Assembly: GCA_035571835.1 (NCBI GenBank) | Contig: DATNBU010000039.1 | Span: 389,061 to 453,060 of the forward strand | DNA length: 64,000 nucleotides | Reading direction: 5' to 3' | Origin: Candidatus Limnocylindrales bacterium | GTDB taxonomy: Bacteria; Desulfobacterota; Binatia; UBA1149; CAITLU01 | Shown: positions 34,901 through 43,983 of the stretch, in pieces | Layout: every line of letters begins with the position of its first letter | Numbering within the stretch: position 1 is the stretch's first letter | Notes under the pieces: generated by a model | What the model saw: only the letters and a program-made list of their open reading frames with translations | Told to the model about the DNA's origin: nothing | Database searches by the model: none | Program-made: the position numbers and the translations under genes

Positions 34901-35772
34901 CGGCGATCCTGCGGGGTCTGCTCCTTCTGGCGCTTCGCAACGATGTCGAGGAACATGCGGCGCGGAAGAAAACGCGCGGCGAACAGTGACAGCCTGTTCT
35001 CGAAGCCGGGCACGACGACGGTTCGACGTCCGAGACCATTCAGGGATTCGGTGACGACGTCCTCTACGCTGGACCATTTCGTCGACATCTCGCCGGCGAC
35101 TTCCTGGAACCCCGTCTTCGTATCCCCCGGTGCGAGCACCTGGATGTCGACGCCGGTGCCGCGCATCTCGAGCGCAAGTGCTTCGCCCCAGTTCTGCAGC
35201 AGCGCCTTGGTGCCGCTGTATACGGCGTAGTACGGGAGCGGGACCATGCCGCCCATCGACGAAACAATGATCACGCCCCCGCGCTTGCGCTCGATCATCG
35301 GCGGCAGCAGGCGCGCAGTGAGCTCGACGTGCATCTCGCAGTGGAGACGGATCAGCGACGCGTGCGAATCGGGTGCCTGGCGATCGAAGCGGCCGATCCA
35401 TCCCGTGCCGGCGTTGGCGACCAGCAGGCCGATTTCGAGATCCGAAACCTGCAGCGCAAGGCGTGCCGCGGCGCCCGGCTCGGCAAGATCCATCTCGAGC
35501 ACGCGGCACGAAACCGCGTGACGCTGCGTAAGATCGGCGGCAAGCTGCTCGAGCGCTGCGCGGCGGCGCGCAACCATCGCAACGTGAAGTCCGGATGCGG
35601 CGAGCCGCGACGCGAACTCCTGTCCGATGCCGGACGATGCGCCGGTCACAAGTGCCCACGGACCGTAGCGATCCGACGTGGGCGTCGATCGCCCGGGCGC
35701 GTTCGAGACAGCGGGGGATCTCGAGGTTTCAAACCTCTTCGTCTCTTCGGGCTTTTCCACGGTCGAGCTCAT
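34897..35772 (-). CDS. Short-chain dehydrogenase/reductase
   Basis: 291 residues of the SDR family. ALVTGASSGIGQEFASRLA is the cofactor loop, VARRRAALEQLA the region after beta-2 (Arg-rich, favouring NADP), and VANAGTG the NAG motif. IIVSSMGGMVPLPYYAVYSGTKALLQNWGEAL contains the catalytic Ser, Tyr and Lys. The C-terminus (NRLSLFAARFLPRRMFLDIVAKRQKEQ) is hydrophobic and basic, as in membrane-associated keto-reductases of the DltE/HSD type. It overlaps the upstream AsnC-like gene (ATGA) and the downstream exported protein. Confidence 0.88.
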   Translation of the reverse strand: MSSTVEKPEETKRFETSRSPAVSNAPGRSTPTSDRYGPWALVTGASSGIGQEFASRLAASGLHVAMVARRRAALEQLAADLTQRHAVSCRVLEMDLAEPGAAARLALQVSDLEIGLLVANAGTGWIGRFDRQAPDSHASLIRLHCEMHVELTARLLPPMIERKRGGVIIVSSMGGMVPLPYYAVYSGTKALLQNWGEALALEMRGTGVDIQVLAPGDTKTGFQEVAGEMSTKWSSVEDVVTESLNGLGRRTVVVPGFENRLSLFAARFLPRRMFLDIVAKRQKEQTPQDRR

Positions 35773-36344
35773 GCGACGAAGATGGAGTTCGTGCTCCAGT
35801 CGGGTTTCATCATGCCGTTCTCCATGTTCACCGCCGGAAGATAATTGCGCAGGATCCGCACGCGGCTGAGCAGGCGGATGGTCGAGATGTCTTCGATCGA
35901 ATCCTTGCCGTGGTTCTTCTGCAGCGACGGAACGATCTTCTGCTGGAAGCTCTCGACGATGTCGGAGTCCGACGTCCCCTCGACGACCATCACGAGCGCA
36001 ACGCGCCCGTCGATCTCGGCAATGTGCGATTCGCGGATGAGCTCGGTGAAGACCGTGACGACGTTCGGCTCATGCCGGATCTCGTCCTGGATCTGGCTGA
36101 CGGTGACGCCCACCTTGAAGCGGATGATGTACAGGTGGCTGGTCGGAAAATATCCGGTGCCTTCGGCCGACATGTCGACCTCGGCGAAGTAACGAAGCAG
36201 CCCCTCTTTTTCGAGGCGCGCGCGTTTGCGACTGACGGTCCGCACCGGAATGTCGTACAACTCGCCGAGGCGATTGTCCGACAGGCGCGGGTTGCGCGTC
36301 AGGGCCTTTGCGATTTTCAGTTCCTGCTCGTCGAGTTTTCTCAT
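35769..36344 (-). CDS. Lrp/AsnC-family transcriptional regulator
   Basis: 191 residues. The N-terminal ~60 form an AsnC-type helix-turn-helix (LDEQELKIAKALTRNPRLSDNRLGELYDIPVRTVSRKRARLEKEGLLRYFAEVD). The rest resembles the RAM ligand/oligomerisation domain (LYIIRFKVGVTVSQIQDEIRHEPNVVTVFTELIRESHIAEIDGRVALVMVVEGTSDSDI), slightly extended at its end. It probably senses an amino acid or related metabolite. It is divergent from gltB across a 289-base region that holds a perfect inverted repeat over the likely gltB promoter, so it may control gltBD as Lrp does in enterobacteria (inference). AAGGGA precedes the ATG. Confidence 0.85.
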   Translation of the reverse strand: MRKLDEQELKIAKALTRNPRLSDNRLGELYDIPVRTVSRKRARLEKEGLLRYFAEVDMSAEGTGYFPTSHLYIIRFKVGVTVSQIQDEIRHEPNVVTVFTELIRESHIAEIDGRVALVMVVEGTSDSDIVESFQQKIVPSLQKNHGKDSIEDISTIRLLSRVRILRNYLPAVNMENGMMKPDWSTNSIFVA

Positions 36345-36513
36345 TCGGTAAATCCCTTCTGCGTGTCACACGGGCGCGGGGTTGCCCGTGCTTGGCGTGC
36401 GCCGCTGGCCGAAGCCTGGACCGGCCTCCATATCTGGACAGACCTTGGGCCATCCGGGGAGGCGATACGACAAAGTTAGGCCAGATTGTGCGCAAGTTCA
36501 ACATCTGTGGGCC

Positions 36514-36536
36514 AATGTCAGAGGATCATTGACATT
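36514..36536. promoter_or_regulatory. Inverted-repeat operator candidate upstream of gltB
   Basis: AATGTCA at 36514-36520 and its exact reverse complement TGACATT at 36530-36536 are separated by 9 bases, giving a 16-bp centre-to-centre spacing suited to a dimeric regulator. The right arm overlaps the TTGACA of the gltB promoter, so a bound protein would be expected to block it. The divergent AsnC-like regulator is the natural candidate. Confidence 0.55.
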
Positions 36537-36557
36537 TTTCTGCATTCTTACTAGACA
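36529..36557 (+). promoter_or_regulatory. gltB: Likely sigma-70-type promoter of gltB
   Basis: TTGACA (36529-36534), a 17-base spacer, then TAGACA (36552-36557). The -35 is consensus and the -10 is weak. The stretch is AT-rich against a GC-rich background and lies about 80-100 bases upstream of the gltB start. Confidence 0.5.
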
Positions 36558-36633
36558 AGCCGACCGCCGCCGGGCCAAGCACGGCATTAAGAGGATGCCG
36601 GCCGGCCGAACGGCCTATCTGGAGTAGCCAGCC

Positions 36634-39600
36634 ATGAGAGAACCAACCAGCCGAGCGCAGGGCACAGCGGGTCGTGAGACCCGCGTCGGCACAGCGGGTC
36701 GTGAGACCCGCGTCGGATTGTCCGCCTCCCGATCGCGAGGACTCTCCGAGTCCGTTGCGCGGGGACTCTCCGAGTCCGTTGTCGAACGTGATGCGTGCGG
36801 CGTCGGGTTCGTCGCGAACATCCGCGGCGAAGCCTCGCACACGATCATCGAGACGGGCATCGAGGTCCTCAAAAGGCTCGAACACCGCGGCGCGTGCGGC
36901 TGCGATTCGGAGACCGGCGACGGCGCCGGCGTGCTCCTTCAGGTTCCGGACAAGCTTCTGCGCGCGCGCGCAGACGAAAAGGGCATTCATCTGCCCGCCG
37001 CCGGACGCTACGGCGTCGCAATGACGTTTCTTCCGCCTGCGGACAAGGCCCGTGAATGGGCCATGGGCGCGCTCGAAGCGGCCTGCCGCGCAAGCGGGCT
37101 CACGCCGCTCGGCTGGCGCGACGTTCCCGTTACCGTCACCGACCCGCAGACCGGCCAGCGCTCGGTCGGCACCGTGGCCGACAGCAAGCGGCCGCACATC
37201 GCGCAGCTGTTCGTCGCACCGGTGCGCGAGATGGAAGAGGAAGAGCTCGAGCGGCGCCTCTACGTCGCGCGCCGCACGGCCGAGAACGCGATCGCAGCCG
37301 AGGGCGGCGACATCGCGTACCACTCGTACATCTGCAGCTTCTCGTCGCGCACGATCGTCTACAAGGGCATGCTCGTCAGCTCGCAGCTCGACGGGTTCTT
37401 CCCCGACCTTCGCGATCCGCTGTGCGAGAGCGCGCTGGCGCTGATCCACTCGCGTTTCAGCACCAACACGCTGCCGACCTGGCGGCTCGCGCATCCGTTC
37501 CGCTTCATGGCGCACAACGGCGAAATCAACACGCTGCGCGGCAACATCAACTGGATGACCGCGCGCGAAAAGCTGTTCACGTCACCGGTCTACGGCGACG
37601 AGATGCAGCAGCTGATGCCGGTCATCGCGCCCGGGCAGAGCGACTCGGCGTCGTTCGACAACGCGCTCGAGCTGCTGACGCGCACCGGCCGCTCTCTGCC
37701 GCATGCGATCACGATGATGATCCCGGAGGCCTGGGAGAAGCACGAATCGATGCCGCGCGAGCGGCGCGCGTTCTACCAGTACCACGCGTCCCTGATGGAG
37801 CCGTGGGACGGCCCCGCATCGATCGCGTTCTCCGACGGCCGCCGCATCGGCGCCGTGCTCGACAGGAACGGCCTGCGTCCGTCGCGCTATCTCGTGACCA
37901 AGGGCGGCCTCGTCGTGATGGCGTCCGAGACGGGCGTGGTCGACGTCGCGCCCGAGGACATCCTCGTCAAGGACCGGCTGCAGCCGGGGCGCATTTTCTG
38001 CGTGGATCTCGACGAGAAGAGGATCGTCACCGACGACGAGCTGAAGCTCAAGATGTCGGCTCGTCACCCGTACGCCGTGTGGCTCAAGGACCAGACCTGC
38101 GACCTCGACGACCTTCCGGCCGCCGAGAGCGTCGACTGGCACGTCGAAGGCGCCGAGCTCGAGCGCCTGCAGAACCTGTTCGGCTATTCGCGCGAAGATC
38201 TTTCGGTGCTGCTGTCGCCGATTGCGCTCAACGGCCAGGAGCCGGTCGGCTCGATGGGAACCGACACGCCGCTCGCGTGCCTGTCGGATCAGCCGCAGCT
38301 GGTCTTCAACTACTTCAAGCAGCTGTTCGCGCAGGTGACCAATCCGCCGATCGATCCGATCCGCGAAGAGCTGGTGATGTCGATCGAGACCGCGATCGGC
38401 CGCCAGGGAAACATCTTCGAGGAGACGCCCGAGCACTGCCGGCAGCTGAAGATCCCGCATCCGCTGCTGACCAACGAGGACCTCGCGAAGATCCGCGAGA
38501 TCGGCTCGCACGGCATTCGCAGCCGTACGATCCGCATCCTGTTCGACGCCGGCAGCGGCAAGGACGGGCTCGTGGCCGCGCTCGACCGCATCTGCGACGA
38601 AGCGTCGCGCGCGATCAGCGAAGGCGCGGAGATCCTGGTTCTTTCGGACCGCGGCGTGACCGAGGAGCTCGATCCGGTGCCGTCGCTTCTTGCCGTGGGC
38701 GCGGTGCACCATCACCTGATCCGCACCGGGCAGAGGATGCTGACGGGCATCGTGCTCGAGTCGGCCGAGCCGCGCGAGGTCATGCACTTCGCGCTCTTGA
38801 CCGGCTACGGCTGCAGCGCGGTCAATCCGTATCTTGCAATCGACACGCTCGTCGACATGTCCGAGGCGGGAAACCTGCACGGGCTCAAGGAAGACGAAGC
38901 CGTCGACCATTTCCGCAAGGCGATCGGCAAGGGCCTGCTCAAGACCATGTCGAAGATGGGCATCTCGACGCTCGCGAGCTATCGCGGCGCGCAGATCTTC
39001 GAGGCTGTCGGGCTTTCCGAAGAAGTCATTGACCGCTGCTTCGCGTGGACGTCGTCGCGCATCCGCGGCGTCGGCTTCGACGTGCTCGCGCGCGAGGTCG
39101 AGATGCGCCACGAGCGCGCGTGGCGTCAGGAAGTCGGCGACGACACCGGGCTCGTTCCGGGCGGCCAGTATGCATGGCGCCGTCGCGGCGAGTTCCACCT
39201 GTTCAACCCGGAAACGATCGCTCGCCTTCAGCACGCGGTGCGCTCCGGCAGCTACACGAACTTCAAGAGCTACAGCCGGCTCGTCAACGAGCAGGACCGG
39301 CACCTGTGTACGCTGCGCAGCCTTCTCGATTTCGTGCCGGCGGCCGAGCCGATTGCAATCGATGACGTGGAGCCGGCGTCCGAGATCGTCAAGCGCTTCA
39401 AGACCGGAGCGATGAGCTTCGGCTCGATCTCGCGCGAGGCGCACACGACCCTTGCGATCGCGATGAACCGCATCGGCGGCAAGTCGAACACCGGCGAAGG
39501 CGGCGAAGAGCCGTGGCGCTACGAGCCGATGGCCAACGGCGATTCCGCGCGCAGCGCGATCAAGCAGGTCGCGTCGGGACGCTTCGGCGTGACGGCGGCG

Positions 39601-41292
39601 TATCTTACGAACGCGAGCGAGCTGCAGATCAAGATGGCGCAGGGCGCGAAGCCCGGCGAGGGCGGACAGCTGCCCGGACACAAGGTCGACGAGGTCATCG
39701 CGAAGACCCGCTACTCGACTCCGGGCGTGGGCCTGATTTCGCCGCCGCCGCACCACGACATCTATTCGATCGAGGATCTCGCGCAGCTGATCCACGATTT
39801 GAAGAATGCGAACCCGGCCGCGCGCGTCAGCGTCAAGCTGGTCGCCGAAGTCGGCGTCGGCACGATTGCCGCGGGCGTTGCGAAGGCGAAGGCCGACGTC
39901 GTGCTGATCAGCGGACACGACGGCGGCACCGGTGCATCGCCGCTCAGCTCGATCAAGCATGCGGGCATCCCGTGGGAGCTCGGGCTTGCCGAGACGCAGC
40001 AGGTGCTGGTCGAGAACGGGCTCAGAAGCCGGATCCGCGTCGAAACCGACGGACAGCTCAAGACCGGCCGCGACGTTGCGATCGCCGCGCTGCTCGGAGC
40101 CGACGAGTTCGGCTTCGCGACCGCGGCGCTCGTCTCGGAAGGCTGCATCCTGATGCGCAAGTGTCACCTGAACACGTGCCCGGTCGGGATCGCGACTCAG
40201 GATCCGGAGCTGCGCAAGCGCTTCGCGGGCCAGCCCGAGCACGTCATCAACTTCATGTTCTTCGTCGCCGAAGAGCTGCGCGAGATCATGGCGAAGCTCG
40301 GCTTCCGCACGGTGCAGGAGATGACCGGGCGCGTCGAGCGCCTCAAGGTCCGCGAGAACATCACGCACTGGAAGGCCAAGGGCATCGACTTCTCGCCGAT
40401 TCTCTACAAGCCGGAAGTCGAAGAAGGCGTCGGCATCAGCGGCTACGAAAGCCAGGACCACGGGCTCGAGAAGGCGCTCGACAACGAGCTGATCCGCCTT
40501 TGCGCGGATGCGCTCGAGTCGAAGAAGCCCGTGCGCCTCGAGATGCCGATCAAGAACGTGAACCGCACGGTCTGCACGACCTTGTCGCACGAGATCACCA
40601 AGCGCTACGGCGAGGAAGGCCTGCCGCCGTACACGGTGCAGATCGACTTCGACGGCTCGGCCGGCCAGAGCTTTGCCGCGTTCCTGACGCGCGGGCTGTC
40701 GCTGACGATCAAGGGCGACGCGAACGACTATTTCTGCAAGGGAATGTCGGGCGGCCAGGTCGTGATTCAGCCGCCGGCGGGCGTCAAGTTCGCCGCCGAG
40801 GACAACATCGTGATCGGCAACGTCGCTCTGTACGGTGCGACCGGCGGCGAGGTGTTCATCCGCGGGCGCGCGGGCGAACGATTCGGCGTGCGCAACAGCG
40901 GTGCAACGGCCGTCGTCGAAGGCATCGGCGACCACGGGTGCGAGTACATGACCCGCGGCATCGTCGTCGTGCTCGGCACCACCGGCCGCAACTTTGCGGC
41001 CGGCATGAGCGGCGGCATCGCGTACGTGCTCGACGAGGAGAAGACGTTCCGCTCGCGCTGCAACCTCGGCATGGTCGAGCTGTTGCCGATCGATTCGGAC
41101 GAAGACCGCCGGCGCGTGCACCAGCTGCTCGTCCGCCATGCGCAGTACACGAAGAGCGCCGTCGCCGCGCGCCTGCTCGAGGAGTGGGACGATTCGCGGG
41201 ATGCGTTCGTCAAGGTGATGCCGACCGAGTACCGCAAGGTCATCGAGTCGATGAAGCTCGACGCGGAAGCGCAGAAGCTCGCGGCGGTTTAG
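36634..41292 (+). CDS. gltB: Glutamate synthase, large (alpha) subunit
   Basis: 1552 residues, full length for bacterial GltB. It makes two glutamates from glutamine and 2-oxoglutarate with electrons from GltD. The mature N-terminal Cys nucleophile of the class-II glutaminase domain is Cys55 in VERDACGVGFVANIRG, so residues 1-54 form a propeptide. The central and FMN-binding domains include KTGAMSFGSISREAH, NTGEGGEEPWRYEP and LISGHDGGTGASPLSSIKHAG. A [3Fe-4S] cluster is held by Cys1171, Cys1177 and Cys1182 (GCILMRKCHLNTC). The C-terminus is a GxGxG beta-helix domain (GATGGEVFIRGRAGERFGVRNSG). Unusually, the propeptide is built from two short tandem duplications. gltD follows after 126 bases. 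GGAG precedes the ATG. Confidence 0.97.
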   Translation: MREPTSRAQGTAGRETRVGTAGRETRVGLSASRSRGLSESVARGLSESVVERDACGVGFVANIRGEASHTIIETGIEVLKRLEHRGACGCDSETGDGAGVLLQVPDKLLRARADEKGIHLPAAGRYGVAMTFLPPADKAREWAMGALEAACRASGLTPLGWRDVPVTVTDPQTGQRSVGTVADSKRPHIAQLFVAPVREMEEEELERRLYVARRTAENAIAAEGGDIAYHSYICSFSSRTIVYKGMLVSSQLDGFFPDLRDPLCESALALIHSRFSTNTLPTWRLAHPFRFMAHNGEINTLRGNINWMTAREKLFTSPVYGDEMQQLMPVIAPGQSDSASFDNALELLTRTGRSLPHAITMMIPEAWEKHESMPRERRAFYQYHASLMEPWDGPASIAFSDGRRIGAVLDRNGLRPSRYLVTKGGLVVMASETGVVDVAPEDILVKDRLQPGRIFCVDLDEKRIVTDDELKLKMSARHPYAVWLKDQTCDLDDLPAAESVDWHVEGAELERLQNLFGYSREDLSVLLSPIALNGQEPVGSMGTDTPLACLSDQPQLVFNYFKQLFAQVTNPPIDPIREELVMSIETAIGRQGNIFEETPEHCRQLKIPHPLLTNEDLAKIREIGSHGIRSRTIRILFDAGSGKDGLVAALDRICDEASRAISEGAEILVLSDRGVTEELDPVPSLLAVGAVHHHLIRTGQRMLTGIVLESAEPREVMHFALLTGYGCSAVNPYLAIDTLVDMSEAGNLHGLKEDEAVDHFRKAIGKGLLKTMSKMGISTLASYRGAQIFEAVGLSEEVIDRCFAWTSSRIRGVGFDVLAREVEMRHERAWRQEVGDDTGLVPGGQYAWRRRGEFHLFNPETIARLQHAVRSGSYTNFKSYSRLVNEQDRHLCTLRSLLDFVPAAEPIAIDDVEPASEIVKRFKTGAMSFGSISREAHTTLAIAMNRIGGKSNTGEGGEEPWRYEPMANGDSARSAIKQVASGRFGVTAAYLTNASELQIKMAQGAKPGEGGQLPGHKVDEVIAKTRYSTPGVGLISPPPHHDIYSIEDLAQLIHDLKNANPAARVSVKLVAEVGVGTIAAGVAKAKADVVLISGHDGGTGASPLSSIKHAGIPWELGLAETQQVLVENGLRSRIRVETDGQLKTGRDVAIAALLGADEFGFATAALVSEGCILMRKCHLNTCPVGIATQDPELRKRFAGQPEHVINFMFFVAEELREIMAKLGFRTVQEMTGRVERLKVRENITHWKAKGIDFSPILYKPEVEEGVGISGYESQDHGLEKALDNELIRLCADALESKKPVRLEMPIKNVNRTVCTTLSHEITKRYGEEGLPPYTVQIDFDGSAGQSFAAFLTRGLSLTIKGDANDYFCKGMSGGQVVIQPPAGVKFAAEDNIVIGNVALYGATGGEVFIRGRAGERFGVRNSGATAVVEGIGDHGCEYMTRGIVVVLGTTGRNFAAGMSGGIAYVLDEEKTFRSRCNLGMVELLPIDSDEDRRRVHQLLVRHAQYTKSAVAARLLEEWDDSRDAFVKVMPTEYRKVIESMKLDAEAQKLAAV
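36661..36714 (+). repeat. Identical 27-bp tandem duplication inside gltB propeptide
   Basis: Bases 36661-36687 and 36688-36714 are identical and in frame, encoding GTAGRETRV twice. Each unit contains the hairpin GGGTC-GTGA-GACCC. Confidence 0.95.
36739..36781 (+). repeat. 24-bp-period tandem duplication inside gltB propeptide
   Basis: The 19-base segment GGACTCTCCGAGTCCGTTG occurs at 36739 and again at 36763, in frame, encoding GLSESV twice. Each copy contains the hairpin GGACT-CTCCG-AGTCC, so both propeptide duplications are built from palindrome-bearing units. Confidence 0.95.
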
Positions 41293-41365
41293 TCGGACGC
41301 CGAAGCACGGAAGCTCGCGGCGGTTTAGCCGGACGCCGAAGCTGAGAAGCTCGCGGCGGTTTTAG
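41258..41365 (+). repeat. Three-copy, 36-bp tandem repeat spanning the gltB stop codon
   Basis: AAGCTCGCGGCGGTTT recurs at 41275, 41311 and 41347, exactly 36 bases apart, within a longer unit close to CGGACGCCGAAGC plus this core. The first copy encodes the last residues of GltB and its TAG stop; the other two lie in the gltB-gltD gap, each with its own TAG. The 3' end of the gene has been triplicated. Confidence 0.92.
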
Positions 41366-41418
41366 CTCGAAGAATTTTTTTCAGGACAAGTAACGCTTTA
41401 TGGGCACAGCGTAAGCAT

Positions 41419-42864
41419 ATGGGAAAGATCACAGGCTTTCTGGAGTATCCGCGCGAGCAGCCGACGAGGCGGCCCGTCGCAGAGCGTCTCCGTGACTGGC
41501 GCGAGTTCGAAGGCAAGCCTTCGGAGGACGTGCTCAAGAACCAGGGCGCGCGCTGCATGGATTGCGGCGTGCCGTTCTGCCACAACGGCTGTCCGCTCGG
41601 CAACGAAATTCCCGACTGGAACGACCTCGTCTATCGCGGCCGCTGGAAGGAGGCGATCGAGGCGTTGCACGCGACCAACAACTTCCCGGAGTTCACCGGC
41701 CGCATCTGTCCGGCTCCGTGCGAGGAAGCGTGCGTGCTCGGCATCAACGCCGATCCGGTTTCGATCAAGCTCATCGAGAAAAACGTGATCGACCATGCGT
41801 GGCGGGCCGGGTACGTGCGGCCGCAGCCGGCGCTCGTCGAGAGCGGAAAGAAAGTGGCCGTGGTCGGCTCGGGTCCTGCGGGAATGGCCTGCGCGCAGCA
41901 GCTCGCGCGCGCGGGACACGCCGTGACCTTGTTCGAAAGGAGCGACCGCATCGGCGGACTGCTTCGCTACGGCATTCCCGACTTCAAGATGGAAAAGCAC
42001 CTGATCGACCGGCGCATGGAACAGATGGAAGCCGAAGGTGTCACGTTCCGCGCAGGCGTCGCGGTCGGTTCGGACGTCACGGCCGACGAGCTTCGCAAGG
42101 AGTTCGATGCCGTCGTGCTGTCGGTCGGCGCCACGCAGGCGCGCGACCTCCCGGTTCCAGGGCGCGATCTCGACGGCGTGCATTACGCGATGGAGTTCCT
42201 GCCACTTCAGAACAAGCGGGTCGCCGGTGACCGCAACGTCGCGCCGCTGACCGCGGCCGGCAAGCACGTGGTCGTGATCGGCGGCGGCGATACCGGCTCC
42301 GACTGCATCGGCACGTCGAACCGGCACGGCGCCACGAGCATCACGCAGCTCGAGATCCTGCCGAAGCCGCCGAATGCGCGCACGCCCGACATGCCGTGGC
42401 CATACTGGCCGATGATCTTCCGCACGTCGAGCTCGCAGGAAGAAGGCGCCGAGCGCGACTTTGCCGTCAATACACGCCGCTTCATCGGAGAGAACGGCAA
42501 GGTGAAAGCGATGGAGTGCGTGCGCGTCGAGTGGTTCACCGACTCGGACGGCCGCCGCAAGATGCGCGACATCCCGGACTCGATCTTCGAGATCCCGGCC
42601 GACCTCGTGCTGATCGCGATGGGCTTCCTCGGACCGGAGAAGAATCCGCTGCTCGACGGCTTCGGCGTCGAGCTCGACGAACGCAGCAACGTCAAGGTCA
42701 CCGACTGGCAGACGTCGGTCGAGTCGGTGTTTGCGTGCGGCGACGCGCGCCGCGGGCAGTCGCTCGTCGTGTGGGCGATCTGGGAAGGCCGCGAGTGCGC
42801 GCGCGCCGTCGACGAATTCCTGACCGGGACGAGCAAGCTGCCGTCGACACCGCAACTCCTCTGA
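41419..42864 (+). CDS. gltD: Glutamate synthase, small (beta) subunit
   Basis: 481 residues. The N-terminal domain holds the Cys-rich [4Fe-4S] region ([37 protein letters not shown] and [18 protein letters not shown]). Then come an FAD-binding [44 protein letters not shown] and an NADPH-binding [22 protein letters not shown]. It oxidises NAD(P)H and feeds electrons to GltB. It is directly downstream of gltB and certainly part of the same unit. The ribosome site before the ATG is weak. Confidence 0.97.
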   Translation: MGKITGFLEYPREQPTRRPVAERLRDWREFEGKPSEDVLKNQGARCMDCGVPFCHNGCPLGNEIPDWNDLVYRGRWKEAIEALHATNNFPEFTGRICPAPCEEACVLGINADPVSIKLIEKNVIDHAWRAGYVRPQPALVESGKKVAVVGSGPAGMACAQQLARAGHAVTLFERSDRIGGLLRYGIPDFKMEKHLIDRRMEQMEAEGVTFRAGVAVGSDVTADELRKEFDAVVLSVGATQARDLPVPGRDLDGVHYAMEFLPLQNKRVAGDRNVAPLTAAGKHVVVIGGGDTGSDCIGTSNRHGATSITQLEILPKPPNARTPDMPWPYWPMIFRTSSSQEEGAERDFAVNTRRFIGENGKVKAMECVRVEWFTDSDGRRKMRDIPDSIFEIPADLVLIAMGFLGPEKNPLLDGFGVELDERSNVKVTDWQTSVESVFACGDARRGQSLVVWAIWEGRECARAVDEFLTGTSKLPSTPQLL

Positions 42865-42869
42865 GCACG

Positions 42870-43859
42870 GTGGCCGCGAGCGAACCGCCCGAAGCATTGC
42901 ATGGCGCGTCGAATATCGGTGCGGGCGCCGGAGGACCGGCGGAGGCACGGGCCGGTGTCGGTTCGCCGGCGCACGGGCGGCCGGGTTCTGCTGCGCCAGC
43001 CCTCGACGCAGAACGTTTCGCGGCCTTTTATGAACGCTCGGGCGTGCGCGTCGCGAAGAGCGAGAGTGCGTGGTGGTACGAAGCCGCGCCGCGCTTCCTG
43101 CTCGCGCTGCCGAGTCATCGCGAGCTCGTGCTTCCGGACGACGAAGCGCGCGAGCTGATCCGGCGCGAGCGGCTGGCCGGGCTGCGCTACATCAGCGGCG
43201 ACGGCGGGCGCGAGAGCTTCCAGCTCGTCTGCGACTCGCCCGATTACAGCCTCGAGAAGCTTTCGGCCAACACGCGCAGCAAGGTGCGGCGGGGTCTTTC
43301 GCGAAACGAGATCCGGCAGATTTCCGGACGCGAGCTCGCGGCGCTTGCCGAAAGCGCGTTTGTCGAGACGATGGAGCGGCAGAACCGCGCATCCGCGAGC
43401 GCCGTCGAGACGTGGCGGCGCATGCTCGCGGCGGCCGACCAGGAGCCGGCCATCGAGATCTGGACGTCGTGGCACGAGGGCGAGTTCGCGAGCTACCTGA
43501 TCGCCGTGCGCATCGACGACGTCTGCGAGTTCTTCCAGGCGCGCTCGGTCAGCCGGCTGCTCAAGCATTATCCGAACAACGCGCTGATCTACACGTTGAC
43601 CGAAGAGATGCTGGTGCGGCGCGGCGTGCGCGAGGTGACGTTCGGGATCGAATCGCCGGAACCCGTCGAAGAGCTCGATGCGTTCAAACTGCAGATGGGC
43701 TATCGCAAGAAACCGATGCTGCAGCGGGTCGTGTTCCATCCGCTGCTGCGCACCGCGTTCGCCGTCGCGCCCGTTCGCCAGGCCGTCATGAGGCTCGGCA
43801 CCAACCCCACCGCCAACGTCCGCCTGCGAAAACTCGCCGGCATCCTCAAGTTCGCGTGA
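42870..43859 (+). CDS. GNAT/FemAB-like acyltransferase
   Basis: 329 residues from GTG 42870, five bases after gltD. The first ~45 residues are Ala/Gly/Pro-rich linker. The rest looks like a GNAT-fold acyltransferase of the FemAB-like group: SANTRSKVRRGLSRNEIRQISG, then ALAESAFVETMERQN, GEFASYLIAVRIDDVCEFFQARSVSRLLKHYPNNALIYTLTEEMLVRRGVREVTFGIES and the C-terminal LDAFKLQMGYRKKPMLQRVVFHP. It would transfer an acyl or aminoacyl group; the acceptor is unknown. The adjacent ATP-grasp ligase suggests a shared peptide- or amide-forming pathway (inference). Confidence 0.72.
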   Translation: MAASEPPEALHGASNIGAGAGGPAEARAGVGSPAHGRPGSAAPALDAERFAAFYERSGVRVAKSESAWWYEAAPRFLLALPSHRELVLPDDEARELIRRERLAGLRYISGDGGRESFQLVCDSPDYSLEKLSANTRSKVRRGLSRNEIRQISGRELAALAESAFVETMERQNRASASAVETWRRMLAAADQEPAIEIWTSWHEGEFASYLIAVRIDDVCEFFQARSVSRLLKHYPNNALIYTLTEEMLVRRGVREVTFGIESPEPVEELDAFKLQMGYRKKPMLQRVVFHPLLRTAFAVAPVRQAVMRLGTNPTANVRLRKLAGILKFA

Positions 43860-43860
43860 A

Positions 43861-43971
43861 AAAAGGGGACAGGTACAATTAATTTTTCGCAGCAAATTCA
43901 CGGGTGGGTTTCGTGCTGCGTTTCCCCCGAGCGAATTCATTGATCTTTTTTAAATCTACCTGTCCCCTTTT
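43861..43971. repeat. REP-like inverted repeat with nested hairpin
   Basis: AAAAGGGGACAGGTA (43861-43875) and its exact reverse complement (43957-43971) enclose a second perfect stem, CGCAGCA at 43888-43894 with TGCTGCG at 43914-43920. It lies between the acyltransferase stop and the ATP-grasp gene and is the most complete member of the family in this window. Confidence 0.85.
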
Positions 43972-43983
43972 TCGGATCCCGTG

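Noticed and set aside
37582..41139. A 1185-residue open frame antisense to gltB
   Set aside because: Arg/Asp/Leu-rich shadow of a GC-rich gene; no domain, and gltB is certain on the other strand.
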